This document shows positions 8,768-19,530 of a stretch of DNA of 64,000 bases, piece after piece. The stretch comes from DAOQTX01 sp035340715 (GTDB taxonomy: Bacteria; Bacteroidota; Bacteroidia; AKYH767-A; OLB10): positions 72,382 through 136,381 of the forward strand of contig DAOQTX010000001.1 in NCBI GenBank assembly GCA_035340715.1. The letters run 5' to 3'. The notes beneath the pieces are model-generated. The model had not been told where the DNA came from, did no database searches, and saw only the letters and a program-made list of their open reading frames with translations. The position numbers were made by a program, and so were the translations under genes. Position 1 is the first letter of the stretch, and each line of letters opens with the position of its first letter.

Positions 8768-9148
8768 TTACTGACCAATAGATGCTTTGTAATCGTCAGC
8801 CGATAGAAGCGACTCTATTTGAGATGGATCGCTTATTTTTATTTTAATCATCCAACCACTACCATAAGGATCTTTATTAACGGATTCAGGATTAGCGGAG
8901 AGTCCATCATTTACTTCGGTAATTTCGCCTGATAAAGGCATAAATAAATCTGAAACAGTTTTAACAGCTTCAACAGTACCAAAAACTTCATTTTGATCCA
9001 ATTGGTCGCCTTGTGTTTCTATTTCAACATAAACAATGTCGCCTAATTCACCTTGCGCAAAATCCGTTATACCAACGGTAGCTAAATCGCCTTCAATTTT
9101 TATCCACTCGTGTTCTTTGGTGTACTTTAATTCTGATGGGAAATTCAT
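8768..9148 (-). CDS. gcvH: Glycine cleavage system H protein
   Basis: A 126-residue lipoyl carrier that shuttles the aminomethyl group between the P, T and L proteins of glycine cleavage. The sequence opens with YTKEHEWIK, typical of GcvH, and the lipoylated lysine is Lys63 in VEAVKTVSDL. The fold is complete to the C-terminal SADDYKASIG. The P and T protein genes are not in the window. In Bacteroidota gcvH is a usual neighbour of sprA, as seen here. A separate -7 box in the 35-base gap after sprA suggests it has its own promoter. Confidence 0.96.
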   Translation of the reverse strand: MNFPSELKYTKEHEWIKIEGDLATVGITDFAQGELGDIVYVEIETQGDQLDQNEVFGTVEAVKTVSDLFMPLSGEITEVNDGLSANPESVNKDPYGSGWMIKIKISDPSQIESLLSADDYKASIGQ

Positions 9149-9162
9149 AAAATATTTTTTTT

Positions 9163-9170
9163 CAAAAATA
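9163..9170 (-). promoter_or_regulatory. TAnnTTTG -7 promoter box for gcvH
   Basis: On the minus strand this reads TATTTTTG, an exact -7 consensus match. Fourteen bases separate it from the gcvH ATG. It lies inside the 35-base gap between sprA and gcvH. Confidence 0.5.
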
Positions 9171-9183
9171 CATTTTATTTTTT

Positions 9184-12100
9184 CTATTGAGCTAAGGTGA
9201 ATCGAATACTTACCCCTGCGGAAGTATTAGCCGTAGGAAATGCAGTTGAGATAACCGGCTCATTAATAATTCGATCGAAAAAGAGCTTAACATTAAAACG
9301 TTCGTTCACCATATAGTCGGCAGCAAACTTCATAGTGATCACATCCATTCCTCCGGTAGGTTGATTGGTGCCTTCTTGCATTTTACGAATGATTGTAGCG
9401 TTTCTTCGATAAGCAAAATCACCTGTTAAGTTTAAATTATTATTAAAATTCGGCCTCTTGCCTCCGATCTTAAATGGGAAAACAAATTTCTTAAATCGAT
9501 AACCTAATCCCACTACAATTTCATTTCCTTTTGTTTCCGTAAGTTGTATGTTGGTATATGATAATGCAAGATTTCGATCACGTTTATATTCAAATCTTGT
9601 GCTCAGATTATTTTTCCATGTCATATCCACTCCCAATAGAGGACTAAACTGCTCAGAGATACTCACTTGTGTTAATTCGTATCGAGGAATAAAATTATTG
9701 TTTGCATCTCGAGCCGACTGGTCATTTAAATACGAAAGATTGTATGAGTAAGAATTCACATTATAGGTTGATCTATAGGAATGTGAAATGCTCATGCTTT
9801 GAAATTTATTTCTGAACCATGGTATTTTCATAAATCCATCGAATGTGATTCTCCAATTTGGAAGCGGAATTGAAGGGAAAGGATCAGTTTTAACTTTCTT
9901 AGGATCTGCACCACTATAAGCAGCTAAAAATGCATAGGTCAAAACTTCTTGAGAACTAGGTCCGTATCCGTCATAGAAACCACTCGTGTCAAATCCTACA
10001 GAATTAGCATTGGCTTGAGCCAATCGCTCAGATATGATGATTCTGTACTCGTCAAATTGTTTGAACACATCCGAAACATAATCTTTGTCTTTCTTAAATG
10101 CAGTAGCCCATGTTATGTAAGAGACGCTAAAATTGCCCGATTCAATTCGTCCCGAAGGAGTATACAATCCCTCATCGCTTACATCAAAGTTTTCTGAAAT
10201 ATTGTTGGCAAAGTTCCGTGTTGCATTTAATTCAATTCTAAATCCTTGAACCGGTTCAATGGTTAATCGTGCAGTGAGATTTTCTAATAAACTGTTTTGA
10301 TACTGTCCGTTAAACAAGGTGTCATTGGATAGCCATTTATTACGTGCTGCCTTTCCACGCAGGTCGGCTTGGCTACCGGCAACAAAAGCAAATCCGGGAG
10401 CATTTAAATCAAAGTTATATCCAGAAAGCTGAGCATAGGGAACAAACCCGGGCAACATGGTTCCATTGGTTTGGCTGTAGGTTAAATTAAATGATTTAAG
10501 TGAAAACAATGCTCGCAAAGCTGCCCTGGCAAATGGACTTAGTTCACCTTCTTTCTTTTCTTTTTTCTTCTTCCCTTTTATGGTGTCATTTGCATTTTTG
10601 GGTGGCTCTGCTTTTGGCGGAGGTCGCTTTGGAGTTTGTTGTCTAGGTTTTTGAAGCTTCTTATAAATTCCAAATTTATTGTATAGTGATGCAAATGTAA
10701 TATTGGCACTTACCTGCTTAGTATTTGAATTTTGGATGGTATTACCAATCCCGCTTCGCACAAAACCACCTTGTACGCTATCATATACCAAAGGTGCAGA
10801 TACCCATGAATAATCAAATCCGTATTTTCCATTTACATTGATCCAATCAACCAATGGAAATTTATTCAATGGAACATTGTAACTTATATTTCCTGCGTGA
10901 CGGTAATCAATATTACGTCCTAATTTTTTGAGATTGGTTTTTACTGAATCTCTTTTTTCCTCTGTATCAATTTTTCCTTCCGGTTCATCGATACGAGCAA
11001 GATTCCTAGAATTAAAATCAAACTTAAGCGCTTTAGTTAAATCGTATCGAATATCAAACTGCCGGGTCCACTGAAAACTTTTATTGTAAGTGGGATTAAT
11101 TAGAGCATTAAAACTGGCATTGTTGCGAATTAAACTTTCGCCATACACTCGGTCAAGATCTGTTCTAAAATTGATGGCCGATGGACCGGTGTATAAGTTA
11201 AAGTCCTTTATAAACCTTACATATTTTGAAGATAAACTCTTTGACTTTGAGAATGGCGACCAACTTTTTGGTTGATTGTTAAAGTTGTAGCCCAATGCAT
11301 ATTTTGTGGTACGAAGTATATCAAATTCGGTATTGATGTTTCGTTTAAATAATTCGCTATATGCGTAAGTCAGATTAAAGTTTTCAATGCTATAGAAATG
11401 TGGCTTACCCCCTTTTACTTTATTTTTTCTAACATTGGTAAAATTGATTCCTCTGCGTTCTACCACATCTTCTGCTCTTCGTCTTATTTCTTTCTTCTCA
11501 CTCTTTGTTTCAGCATTATCCAAAGCCGTTTGAAATTCAATATCCGGGTTTAATGGATCGTATTTTGGTCTTTTAATTATGGTTGAATAACCAATGTACA
11601 TAGGTAAACTTAATCCAACATTTTTTGGAACAAATTCACCTAGCTGAAGAGTCGTTGCTAAATCAAATTGTGAAATCTCGTCTAAACTTCGTTCGTTCAG
11701 TTTCTTTTCTAATCCACCATATCCATATGAACTACGACTACCCGAGAGGGTAAGATTTCCTAAACTGGCCAGCTTTGCTGATACTCTGGCATTTGCTGCC
11801 CATCCTCCACTGTTATCAAAATCTGTCATGCGCAATTCGTTTACCCATACTTCAACACATTTTGGTAAATGATCATCATTCGCATACTGATCTTTTGGAT
11901 TTCGGATTCCGACCATCACTGTCCGTACATTTCCTAAATTGGGATAGCCATTGATGGATATCGTGTAAGCCGAAGTAACCACTGCCGAGTAAGGTGAATT
12001 ATAACTGGCACCTGGCACTCCACTTTCAACTCTCGAATTTCGAATTTGCTTTGCTCGTGTTAGTTCGTCAAGACTTATTTCTAAAAAGTTATCCTCTGGC

Positions 12101-15100
12101 CAAACCTGAAAATCTGAATTATTGCCCCAAGCAGTAGGAGTAACCGGTATTTCGTATTCATAGTAGTTACTGGTAAAATCAGTACCCAATCGAATAAATA
12201 CCGTAACATCATTTTTTTTCAAATCCAAGCCATCATCACCATCCTCGGCATGGATATACATTTTCAACTTCTTATAATTTCTGAAATCGAATTCAAGATT
12301 TTTATAAGCCGCTCGTGCATCTCCATCTTCTAGATTACAAACTTTTAAACTCATAGATTGCTCATTCAACTCTTGGAGGTTGGTTGATGCAACATTTATT
12401 TCACGATCAATTCCAGGAGGAAGAATGTAGTTGATGGGCTGTCGGTTTCCATTTTCTTCCAGATTGACATACGAAACATCAAACTGAACATTAGGGTCGG
12501 TTGGGATATACTCACCAGGCGATCGAATGTCGTACACATACTTTCTCCATTCGCCTCTTAACAATTCCAAGTTTGCAAAACGTACGATAATACTATCGTT
12601 AAACCCTTTTAAAAACATTCGTACAAATTGAATGGATTTAAAGTCTTCAATATTGTTGACATTGGTTTGAGGGTTGTTTACCGGAATTTTAAATTGATAC
12701 CAGTCGACTGTTTTCACGTCACCGTTCTTTGTTCTTACTGTAGCAGTTACTTTATCGGTAATAAAATTCTGTCCTACATTCAAATTGTTTTTATTGATCA
12801 ACACTTTGTATTGATAATAACTTTCAGTGGTATTTAAGGTATTGTCCCGATTGATGTCTTCATTATCAGGAATGTTTGTAGCAGAAGCTGTAAATGTTCC
12901 ACTGGAAACCGGTGAGTTTCCTTCTTGTCCATTGTATTTCTTATATCGATTTAATATACCTGCTTCCGGACTATCGAAAACCCCATCGCGGAAATATAAA
13001 AAGTTGTCGGAAGATGGGTCGGCATTTGCTTTCAGGTAGGCTTGTGATGAAGTTCCGTATAAGGCAGCAATTGAATCCAGGAATTGTGTTTTGAAAAACA
13101 CTCTTTCATCCGCATCGATCAATCCATCTAAACCAACATCCTGCTGTGTTCGTGATGCAGGATCGTTATCAAACGCATTTACAACGGATTGAATGGTTGG
13201 AATAACTCCCCAAGGAGTATTAATAGTAGGATTACTTACGGTATTGGTTGGTAATCCATTCTCAAAACTTTTCTTCCCATCATTCAATACGTCTTCACTA
13301 ATATTGCCTAAATTAAAATACAACTCTCCATTATTGCTTTGTAATGGATTATCAGAATTGTAGGGATCCATCATCCAAAATTGGATGAACTCAATATTAG
13401 CCGATTCAAAATCAGATGTTTCAATTCTTCTTTGAATTCCTCCCCAACGATTTTGCGGATTTAAAAGGTTTCCATTGGCGTCAATATTATTAACATCGTA
13501 ATTATAAGGTCCTCTTTCTTTCGGATAGTAACTCAAATTCATGGTTGGCAAGGTAGTCGCCTGTCCATTGGGCGATTGCTTAAACGGGAATATTTCAGTT
13601 TCTAAAACTTCTCGTACACTGTTGTCTGAAAGCATATCATCTGTTATGCCTGCAGGTTGCACATTGTTGTCTCTATAAAAAACAGAAGGGTCTATATAAT
13701 ACCAAGCCAGTTTTGCACGTCCGTAGCCGAAGGAAGGATCGTTCACTACACTTCCTTCAGGGAATAAATTGGGCTGTCCTTGTGGAGTACTGGCAATAGA
13801 CCAGGTTCCAGGATTTTTTAAATCAATGGTGCTTCTGCTTCCCTCAAAGTCATCTATATAAGCTGTTCCTTTTTTACCAATTGCTCGAGCATTTCCTGGA
13901 AATAATCTTGCATACTCTCCGGTAACCGTAATATCTGAACGCTCCTTAGTTTGAATCAATGGAAGCTTATCAATCATCTTTGTAAGGAATCTTGATTCTG
14001 TCCTCCATGTTCCATCTACTCCGGCTATCCAATTTGAAATAGGTTCATCGCCTATATTTATCTTTTGCGTAAGTGGTCTTTCGTGCAAGTGGAGAATACT
14101 AGAGCCAAATACTAGATTCTTGTTCACTTCATAATCCATGTGCAGGCCATACAAAGTTTTCGTTTGAATGCTAAACAAGGATTGGCTTTCTACTGATATG
14201 TTAAGTGGCATTCCTGAATTGAGCACACTTTGATTGATAATCTTAACACGACCTAAGTTATAATCAACTTGAAAATCCACATTTTCTACCAAAGGAATTC
14301 CACCCGCTGTAACTTTTACAGCTCCTTGTGGAATATTAATGGCATTTAACGAAATGTCAGAACTAACACTACTTTGGTAGCTTCCTTTTAAAAAGTACTT
14401 ATTTTTTTCAGGTAGTTGCTGTGCGGCTGTTCGGGTGGAATCATACAATTCTTCGAAAACATATTTATTGGCTTGCACCGGATCAACAAATCGAGTTCTT
14501 AAAAAGGATCCAAAAGGTTCCCTCACCGGAAATATAACTCTTCCATTATTAGTATTGATTGTAATATTGTCTACAAAATCAAAAACACCATCTGGTTGAG
14601 GATCATTTTGTGCATTGAGTTTATCCAGATTCAATACATTGATTAATGGTTTCCCATTCACTGTAGTTTCCGATACGGGAACAGGTAAGTAATTGATAAA
14701 AGTACCGGTAGCATCATCGCTATAAATAACATCCAACTTAAATCCCTCACGGCTTACTTGATAAGCATTCAGGTTGTAAATGTTTTTCATCATTAAATCC
14801 CATAAAGGATTTTCAACATCGCCCGATGTAGTGGTAAGTTTTGTACTAACGTTAGTGCTCTTCAATAGTTTTAAGTAAAGCGCATTGGGTGGATTAAAAC
14901 CGTTGGTAGTCAAATCACCCACACGATAAACCTGACCATTAACGGTATATTCATACGCTACCGCTAAGACTTCATTTGCATTGAGAGCAAAATTAAGTGA
15001 GAGATAACCTAATGTTGGATGGAAAGTATATTCATTGGTATTGAGCAGTCGTGCATTTTCTAGTTTCTCATAATCTCTTGATAGTTTAAAATCAAAAGAA

Positions 15101-16407
15101 CTTCCTAAAGTTTGTAGAGCGCTTGTACCTGCAGGATCATTGAAGTCACGAACCTGATTATAGGTCGTGTTCATTGTGTTGTACAAGGTGTTGCTATTGT
15201 TATCGGGAAAAGGTCCAACGCTGCCAGGGGTCACTAAACCTGTAGAATTAAAATAGGTGCTCTCTCCCAAATCCATGTAGGCAATAATATTACGTGTATT
15301 GTCCACTACACTAGTCCTATTAGTAACCCATACTTCAATCTTAGAGATGTTTGTATTGGAATTAATAATGGGTAAAGTACTCAGTGCTTGATCGTATCGG
15401 TCCTTAAAGTACTGACTTAAGAAAAAGTGTTTGTTCGATTCATATTGGTCGGCTTGAATTTCAAACTCATTTGTTTGCGCTCCATTACTGATGGTAATGT
15501 TTGAGGTTTGCCCTTTTTCTTGCGACAATACACCGGTTAAAGTAAGTCGGCCAAATTTAAATGCGCCTTTAATACCGAATAAACTTTGACTCCCCTGAAT
15601 CAGAGTTCCGGTTAATGGAAGCGTAACATTTCCTGCTTCAATTTTTTGAATGATGTCATCTTCATTACCGGTATAATCCATTTTGATTTGATTCTCAAAA
15701 TCAAAACTTGCTTCGGTATTGTAATTGATGTTCATTTTCAATTTCTCTCCAATGTTACCAATTACATTCAGCTGAATTCGCTCTCTGAAGTCGAAGGTGG
15801 TTACTTTTCTTTGCTTTTCTGGTATTCCGGGATTCTCATTTTTAGAAACATTTAATCCAAAAGTTAATTCGGCTGATCCTTGTGGTCTAATGTCAATTAC
15901 ATTTCCTCCAAATATTCGATCAAATGCTTCGCTATTCACATAGAGCTTCGGAATAAGACTGTTTTTCTTATTGATTAAATCGTCTTCAGCGGCTCTTTGC
16001 TTCCAATAATTTTTAGTTGATTTAGAAAATTCTGAATCTACATATTCTCTAAAGGTCATATAAGTAGGATCCCTGAAAAACAAATTTCCAACTCCTTCCT
16101 GAATATTATATTCATTGGTATTTGGGTCGTACTCTACCGTAGTCGAAATATTACCGGGATCATTAAGATACAAACCGCTGCTGGGGGGTGGATTCGATAT
16201 GGGGTCGGTAATTCTATCTTCAAAAGGGTACGGCAATGTTACAGGACTGTCTGTTTCCATTGGTTGAAGTGCCGAAACAATGGGTTCTTCAAATAGATCG
16301 TAAGATGCCTCATTGCTGACATGAATCGTTTGAGACGCCAACACCATTCCAATGATGGGTATACCTGCTACGGGTACTAAATATTTTAAAAACTTACTAG
16401 CTTGCAA
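9184..16407 (-). CDS. sprA: SprA/Sov, T9SS outer-membrane translocon
   Basis: A 2407-residue outer-membrane protein. By size, synteny and sequence style it is SprA (Sov in Porphyromonas), the very large beta-barrel pore through which type IX cargo leaves the cell; known SprA proteins are about 2400-2500 residues. The N-terminus has a signal-like hydrophobic segment (about residues 8-25, YLVPVAGIPIIGMVLASQ). The body is rich in alternating aromatic/hydrophobic strands and contains GNARAIGKKGTAYIDDFEGS near residue 850, a conserved region of the family. A Pro/Lys-rich insertion lies at about residues 1905-1945. Neighbours ruvA and malic enzyme upstream and gcvH downstream match the arrangement known from gliding Bacteroidota. 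Its cargo includes the sorting-domain proteins at 19531, 20411, 37227, 40151 and 63872. Confidence 0.95.
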   Translation of the reverse strand: MQASKFLKYLVPVAGIPIIGMVLASQTIHVSNEASYDLFEEPIVSALQPMETDSPVTLPYPFEDRITDPISNPPPSSGLYLNDPGNISTTVEYDPNTNEYNIQEGVGNLFFRDPTYMTFREYVDSEFSKSTKNYWKQRAAEDDLINKKNSLIPKLYVNSEAFDRIFGGNVIDIRPQGSAELTFGLNVSKNENPGIPEKQRKVTTFDFRERIQLNVIGNIGEKLKMNINYNTEASFDFENQIKMDYTGNEDDIIQKIEAGNVTLPLTGTLIQGSQSLFGIKGAFKFGRLTLTGVLSQEKGQTSNITISNGAQTNEFEIQADQYESNKHFFLSQYFKDRYDQALSTLPIINSNTNISKIEVWVTNRTSVVDNTRNIIAYMDLGESTYFNSTGLVTPGSVGPFPDNNSNTLYNTMNTTYNQVRDFNDPAGTSALQTLGSSFDFKLSRDYEKLENARLLNTNEYTFHPTLGYLSLNFALNANEVLAVAYEYTVNGQVYRVGDLTTNGFNPPNALYLKLLKSTNVSTKLTTTSGDVENPLWDLMMKNIYNLNAYQVSREGFKLDVIYSDDATGTFINYLPVPVSETTVNGKPLINVLNLDKLNAQNDPQPDGVFDFVDNITINTNNGRVIFPVREPFGSFLRTRFVDPVQANKYVFEELYDSTRTAAQQLPEKNKYFLKGSYQSSVSSDISLNAINIPQGAVKVTAGGIPLVENVDFQVDYNLGRVKIINQSVLNSGMPLNISVESQSLFSIQTKTLYGLHMDYEVNKNLVFGSSILHLHERPLTQKINIGDEPISNWIAGVDGTWRTESRFLTKMIDKLPLIQTKERSDITVTGEYARLFPGNARAIGKKGTAYIDDFEGSRSTIDLKNPGTWSIASTPQGQPNLFPEGSVVNDPSFGYGRAKLAWYYIDPSVFYRDNNVQPAGITDDMLSDNSVREVLETEIFPFKQSPNGQATTLPTMNLSYYPKERGPYNYDVNNIDANGNLLNPQNRWGGIQRRIETSDFESANIEFIQFWMMDPYNSDNPLQSNNGELYFNLGNISEDVLNDGKKSFENGLPTNTVSNPTINTPWGVIPTIQSVVNAFDNDPASRTQQDVGLDGLIDADERVFFKTQFLDSIAALYGTSSQAYLKANADPSSDNFLYFRDGVFDSPEAGILNRYKKYNGQEGNSPVSSGTFTASATNIPDNEDINRDNTLNTTESYYQYKVLINKNNLNVGQNFITDKVTATVRTKNGDVKTVDWYQFKIPVNNPQTNVNNIEDFKSIQFVRMFLKGFNDSIIVRFANLELLRGEWRKYVYDIRSPGEYIPTDPNVQFDVSYVNLEENGNRQPINYILPPGIDREINVASTNLQELNEQSMSLKVCNLEDGDARAAYKNLEFDFRNYKKLKMYIHAEDGDDGLDLKKNDVTVFIRLGTDFTSNYYEYEIPVTPTAWGNNSDFQVWPEDNFLEISLDELTRAKQIRNSRVESGVPGASYNSPYSAVVTSAYTISINGYPNLGNVRTVMVGIRNPKDQYANDDHLPKCVEVWVNELRMTDFDNSGGWAANARVSAKLASLGNLTLSGSRSSYGYGGLEKKLNERSLDEISQFDLATTLQLGEFVPKNVGLSLPMYIGYSTIIKRPKYDPLNPDIEFQTALDNAETKSEKKEIRRRAEDVVERRGINFTNVRKNKVKGGKPHFYSIENFNLTYAYSELFKRNINTEFDILRTTKYALGYNFNNQPKSWSPFSKSKSLSSKYVRFIKDFNLYTGPSAINFRTDLDRVYGESLIRNNASFNALINPTYNKSFQWTRQFDIRYDLTKALKFDFNSRNLARIDEPEGKIDTEEKRDSVKTNLKKLGRNIDYRHAGNISYNVPLNKFPLVDWINVNGKYGFDYSWVSAPLVYDSVQGGFVRSGIGNTIQNSNTKQVSANITFASLYNKFGIYKKLQKPRQQTPKRPPPKAEPPKNANDTIKGKKKKEKKEGELSPFARAALRALFSLKSFNLTYSQTNGTMLPGFVPYAQLSGYNFDLNAPGFAFVAGSQADLRGKAARNKWLSNDTLFNGQYQNSLLENLTARLTIEPVQGFRIELNATRNFANNISENFDVSDEGLYTPSGRIESGNFSVSYITWATAFKKDKDYVSDVFKQFDEYRIIISERLAQANANSVGFDTSGFYDGYGPSSQEVLTYAFLAAYSGADPKKVKTDPFPSIPLPNWRITFDGFMKIPWFRNKFQSMSISHSYRSTYNVNSYSYNLSYLNDQSARDANNNFIPRYELTQVSISEQFSPLLGVDMTWKNNLSTRFEYKRDRNLALSYTNIQLTETKGNEIVVGLGYRFKKFVFPFKIGGKRPNFNNNLNLTGDFAYRRNATIIRKMQEGTNQPTGGMDVITMKFAADYMVNERFNVKLFFDRIINEPVISTAFPTANTSAGVSIRFTLAQ

Positions 16408-16537
16408 AACGGTCTTTTCACTTCTTTGGCTAAAAATAGCGGTCTAAAAGTAACATTAAAAATACATACCCTTAGATTTTGATCCAAGACATTCAAAGGA
16501 GTTTTTCAACGATGCAATGATGAAAAGTTATGGAGGT

Positions 16538-17122
16538 TTACAGTTGACTTAAAGCTGCTTTTAAAACTTGTTCAACATCCATTTGATCTGTTTCATTCCG
16601 CAAAGCATGATCGAGTGCTTTTTCGGCTTGTGACCGAGCAAATCCAAGAGTTAGTAAAGCGCTTAACGCTTCATCTCGAACCATATTGCCATTTGTTGAT
16701 ACAAAATCAGAAGGATCATGTTCTTTCAAAAGTTTATCTTTCAAATCAATGATAATACGTTGTGCAGACTTGGCTCCAATGCCCTTGATGGACTGAAGTA
16801 CAGGAGCATTTCCACTAACAATACATTTGTGAACTTCGGGAGGACTGAGTGAACTCAATATCATTCGTGCGGTACCTGTTCCAACTCCGTTAACTGATAT
16901 AAGATGCTTAAAGAGTTTTTTCTCTGCGTCATCCGCAAATCCATATAACGTATGACTGTCTTCTTTAACGGCAAAATAAACATACAGTTTGCCAGCATCA
17001 ATGTTTTTCAATTGTGCATAGGTGTGCAATGAAACTTGAATATGGTATCCTATTCCATTAACATCTACAACAAAATGTGTTGGAGTTCGCTCAATAAATT
17101 TTCCGCTGATATACTCAAACAT
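16538..17122 (-). CDS. ruvA: Holliday junction helicase subunit RuvA
   Basis: A 194-residue DNA-binding protein whose tetramer clamps Holliday junctions and loads the RuvB motor. The N-terminal OB fold starts MFEYISGKFIERTPTHFVV. The middle domain has two helix-hairpin-helix motifs (FKHLISVNGVGTGTARMIL and LQSIKGIGAKSAQRIIIDL). The C-terminal domain III (about residues 145-194) is the RuvB-contacting three-helix bundle. It overlaps the malic enzyme gene by 8 bases, so the two are coupled. The partner ruvB is at 27870-28907. Confidence 0.96.
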   Translation of the reverse strand: MFEYISGKFIERTPTHFVVDVNGIGYHIQVSLHTYAQLKNIDAGKLYVYFAVKEDSHTLYGFADDAEKKLFKHLISVNGVGTGTARMILSSLSPPEVHKCIVSGNAPVLQSIKGIGAKSAQRIIIDLKDKLLKEHDPSDFVSTNGNMVRDEALSALLTLGFARSQAEKALDHALRNETDQMDVEQVLKAALSQL

Positions 17123-19412
17123 ATTCCTTTTTTATGGTATTATTCGTTCTCTCTTTTGATTGGGCATCCACAACGGCTATGGTAACCATGTTTACTATTT
17201 CACGAACACTGCTTCCCAACTGAAGAATGTGGACCGGTTTTTTCATTCCTAAAACGATCGGACCAATTGCTTCAAATCCGCCCAATTCTTGCAATAGTTT
17301 GTAGGCAATATTTCCTGAATCTAAGTTAGGGAAAATTAATGTGTTGGCTCCTCCTGTTGCCAAAGGACTAAAAGGAAAGTTATCTTTCAGCAATTGTGTA
17401 TTGAAGGCAAAGTTGCCTTGCATTTCACCATCTACAATTAAATCGGGATGCTTTTCTTGTAAAATTTTCACTGCATCTCTTACCTTTTTAGTGCCGTCTT
17501 CTTCGCTTGATCCAAAATTAGAATAACTCAACATAGCAATTCTAGGTGTGATGTTAAATTCTTTAATGGTTCGTGCAGTAAGTAAAGTAATCTCTACCAA
17601 TTCTTCAACGCTTGGGTTAACATTAATGGTGGTGTCGGCTAGAAAAACATAACCATTTTTTGTAATGATAATATACATACCCGCCACTTTTGAAACTCCT
17701 TGTTGGGTTCCAATGATTTGGAGGGAAGGTTTTATAGTATCGGCATATTTTCGCGTAAGTCCTGAAATCATTGCATCCGCAAATCCTTGTTCGACCAACA
17801 TGGCTCCAAAATAATTTCTTTCTTTCATTATTTTGTTTGCTTCATATCGTGTGAAGCCTCTTCTTTTTCTTTTCTCGAATAGGAGTTCGCCAAACTCCAC
17901 ACAAGATTCCGTTTCTTCTCTTGGGTCAATAATGCTGATATCACTCAAATCCAAATTATTTTCCTCGATCAGAGATTGTATTTTCTCTCTATTTCCTAAT
18001 AAAATTGGAGTGGCAATATTTTCTTCTTTTACAATTTGAGCCGCTTTTAAAATTTTATAGGTGTCTGCTTCGGCAAATACAACTCTCTTTGGATCTTGTT
18101 TTGCCATATTGGTTATCACCCGTGTTAATCGATCATCTCTACCCAATCTTTTTTCTAATTCTTCTCTATACCCTTCCCAATTAAATATTCGATTTTGTGC
18201 TACGCCACTGTTAATGGCTGCTTGAGCAACAGCAGGTGCAACCGTTGTGATTAAACGTGGATCGAGTGGTTTTGGAATAATATATTCTTTACCGAATGTG
18301 ATGTTTTTTTGATTGTACGCCAGATTTACAATTTCAGGAACTGTTTCTTTTGTCAATTCCGCTAATGCATACACCGCAGCCAATTTCATCTCTTCATTTA
18401 TTTGGGTGGCTCTAACATCTAACGCTCCTCTGAATATAAAAGGAAATCCCAATACATTATTTACTTGATTTGGATAATCGCTTCTGCCTGTTGCTATAAT
18501 AATATCATCTCTTGTTTTTACCGCAAGATCGTACGCGATTTCGGGATCAGGGTTTGCTAATGCAAAAACAATAGGTCTGTCTGCCATGTTTTTCAACATC
18601 TCTGGCATTAAAACATTTCCTTTGCTCAAGCCAAGAAATACATCCGCACCTTTTATCGCTTCATCCAATGTATGGACGTTTCTTGAAGTGGCAAAAAACT
18701 TTTTGTTCCCTTCAAGTTCTTCACGATCAGTATGCAATACACCTGTACTGTCGAGCATTATAATATTCTCTCTTTTGGCACCTAAAGAGAGATATAATTT
18801 TGTACATGAGATAGCTGATGCACCTGCTCCATTTACTACGATGATTACTTCTGAGATCTTCTTTTCAGCGATTTCTAACGCATTAATCAGAGCCGCTGCA
18901 GAAATGATTGCGGTTCCGTGTTGATCATCATGCATCACCGGAATCTTCAAATCTTCTTTAAGCCTCCTTTCTATTTCAAAACACTCAGGGGCTTTTATGT
19001 CTTCCAAGTTTATTCCTCCAAAAGTTGGTGAGATGGCTTTTACAATCTTTACAAATTCATCAACATTGGTTTCATTAATTTCTATATCGAACACATCAAT
19101 GTCAGCAAATATTTTAAACAACAATCCTTTTCCTTCCATTACTGGTTTTGATGCTTCAGGACCAAGATCTCCCAAACCCAGTACTGCAGTTCCGTTTGAA
19201 ATCACAGCAACTAAATTCCCTTTTGCAGTATACTGATAAACAGATTCTGGATTGTTTTTAATTTCTATACAAGGCTCCGCTACACCAGGTGAATAGGCCA
19301 ATGACAAATCACGCTGCGAGCTGGTTGGTTTGCTTGGTATTACTTCTATTTTTCCAGGACGTCCTTGTGAATGATAATCGAGTGCGTCTTGCTTTTTAAC
19401 TTTTATCCCCAT
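17115..19412 (-). CDS. maeB: NADP-dependent malic enzyme with phosphotransacetylase-like domain
   Basis: A 765-residue MaeB-type enzyme that decarboxylates malate to pyruvate with reduction of NADP. Residues ~1-430 are the malic enzyme: LAYSPGVAEPC with the catalytic Tyr, and the cofactor-binding VVNGAGASA and LGLSKGN. Residues ~430-765 resemble phosphate acetyltransferase (LEKRLGRDDRL..., ending in HILQLGSSVREIVNM); in this family that domain is regulatory, responding to acetyl-CoA, and is not catalytic. It is the first gene of the minus-strand run maeB-ruvA-sprA. Confidence 0.94.
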   Translation of the reverse strand: MGIKVKKQDALDYHSQGRPGKIEVIPSKPTSSQRDLSLAYSPGVAEPCIEIKNNPESVYQYTAKGNLVAVISNGTAVLGLGDLGPEASKPVMEGKGLLFKIFADIDVFDIEINETNVDEFVKIVKAISPTFGGINLEDIKAPECFEIERRLKEDLKIPVMHDDQHGTAIISAAALINALEIAEKKISEVIIVVNGAGASAISCTKLYLSLGAKRENIIMLDSTGVLHTDREELEGNKKFFATSRNVHTLDEAIKGADVFLGLSKGNVLMPEMLKNMADRPIVFALANPDPEIAYDLAVKTRDDIIIATGRSDYPNQVNNVLGFPFIFRGALDVRATQINEEMKLAAVYALAELTKETVPEIVNLAYNQKNITFGKEYIIPKPLDPRLITTVAPAVAQAAINSGVAQNRIFNWEGYREELEKRLGRDDRLTRVITNMAKQDPKRVVFAEADTYKILKAAQIVKEENIATPILLGNREKIQSLIEENNLDLSDISIIDPREETESCVEFGELLFEKRKRRGFTRYEANKIMKERNYFGAMLVEQGFADAMISGLTRKYADTIKPSLQIIGTQQGVSKVAGMYIIITKNGYVFLADTTINVNPSVEELVEITLLTARTIKEFNITPRIAMLSYSNFGSSEEDGTKKVRDAVKILQEKHPDLIVDGEMQGNFAFNTQLLKDNFPFSPLATGGANTLIFPNLDSGNIAYKLLQELGGFEAIGPIVLGMKKPVHILQLGSSVREIVNMVTIAVVDAQSKERTNNTIKKEYV

Positions 19413-19479
19413 ACAATATATCTATACGATCAAATTATTTTTTTATTGATCTGTTTCAATGGCAGTAAATTTAAATGCG

Positions 19480-19511
19480 AAAAAAAAGCTAAAGCAAATG
19501 CTTTAGCTTTT
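19480..19511 (-). terminator. Rho-independent terminator of the T9SS cargo gene
   Basis: A perfect 12-bp inverted repeat (arms 19484-19495 and 19500-19511, AAAAGCTAAAGC/GCTTTAGCTTTT) with a 4-base loop. On the minus strand it is followed by a T run, directly downstream of the gene at 19531-20244. Confidence 0.85.
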
Positions 19512-19530
19512 AATGGTTATTACGAAATTA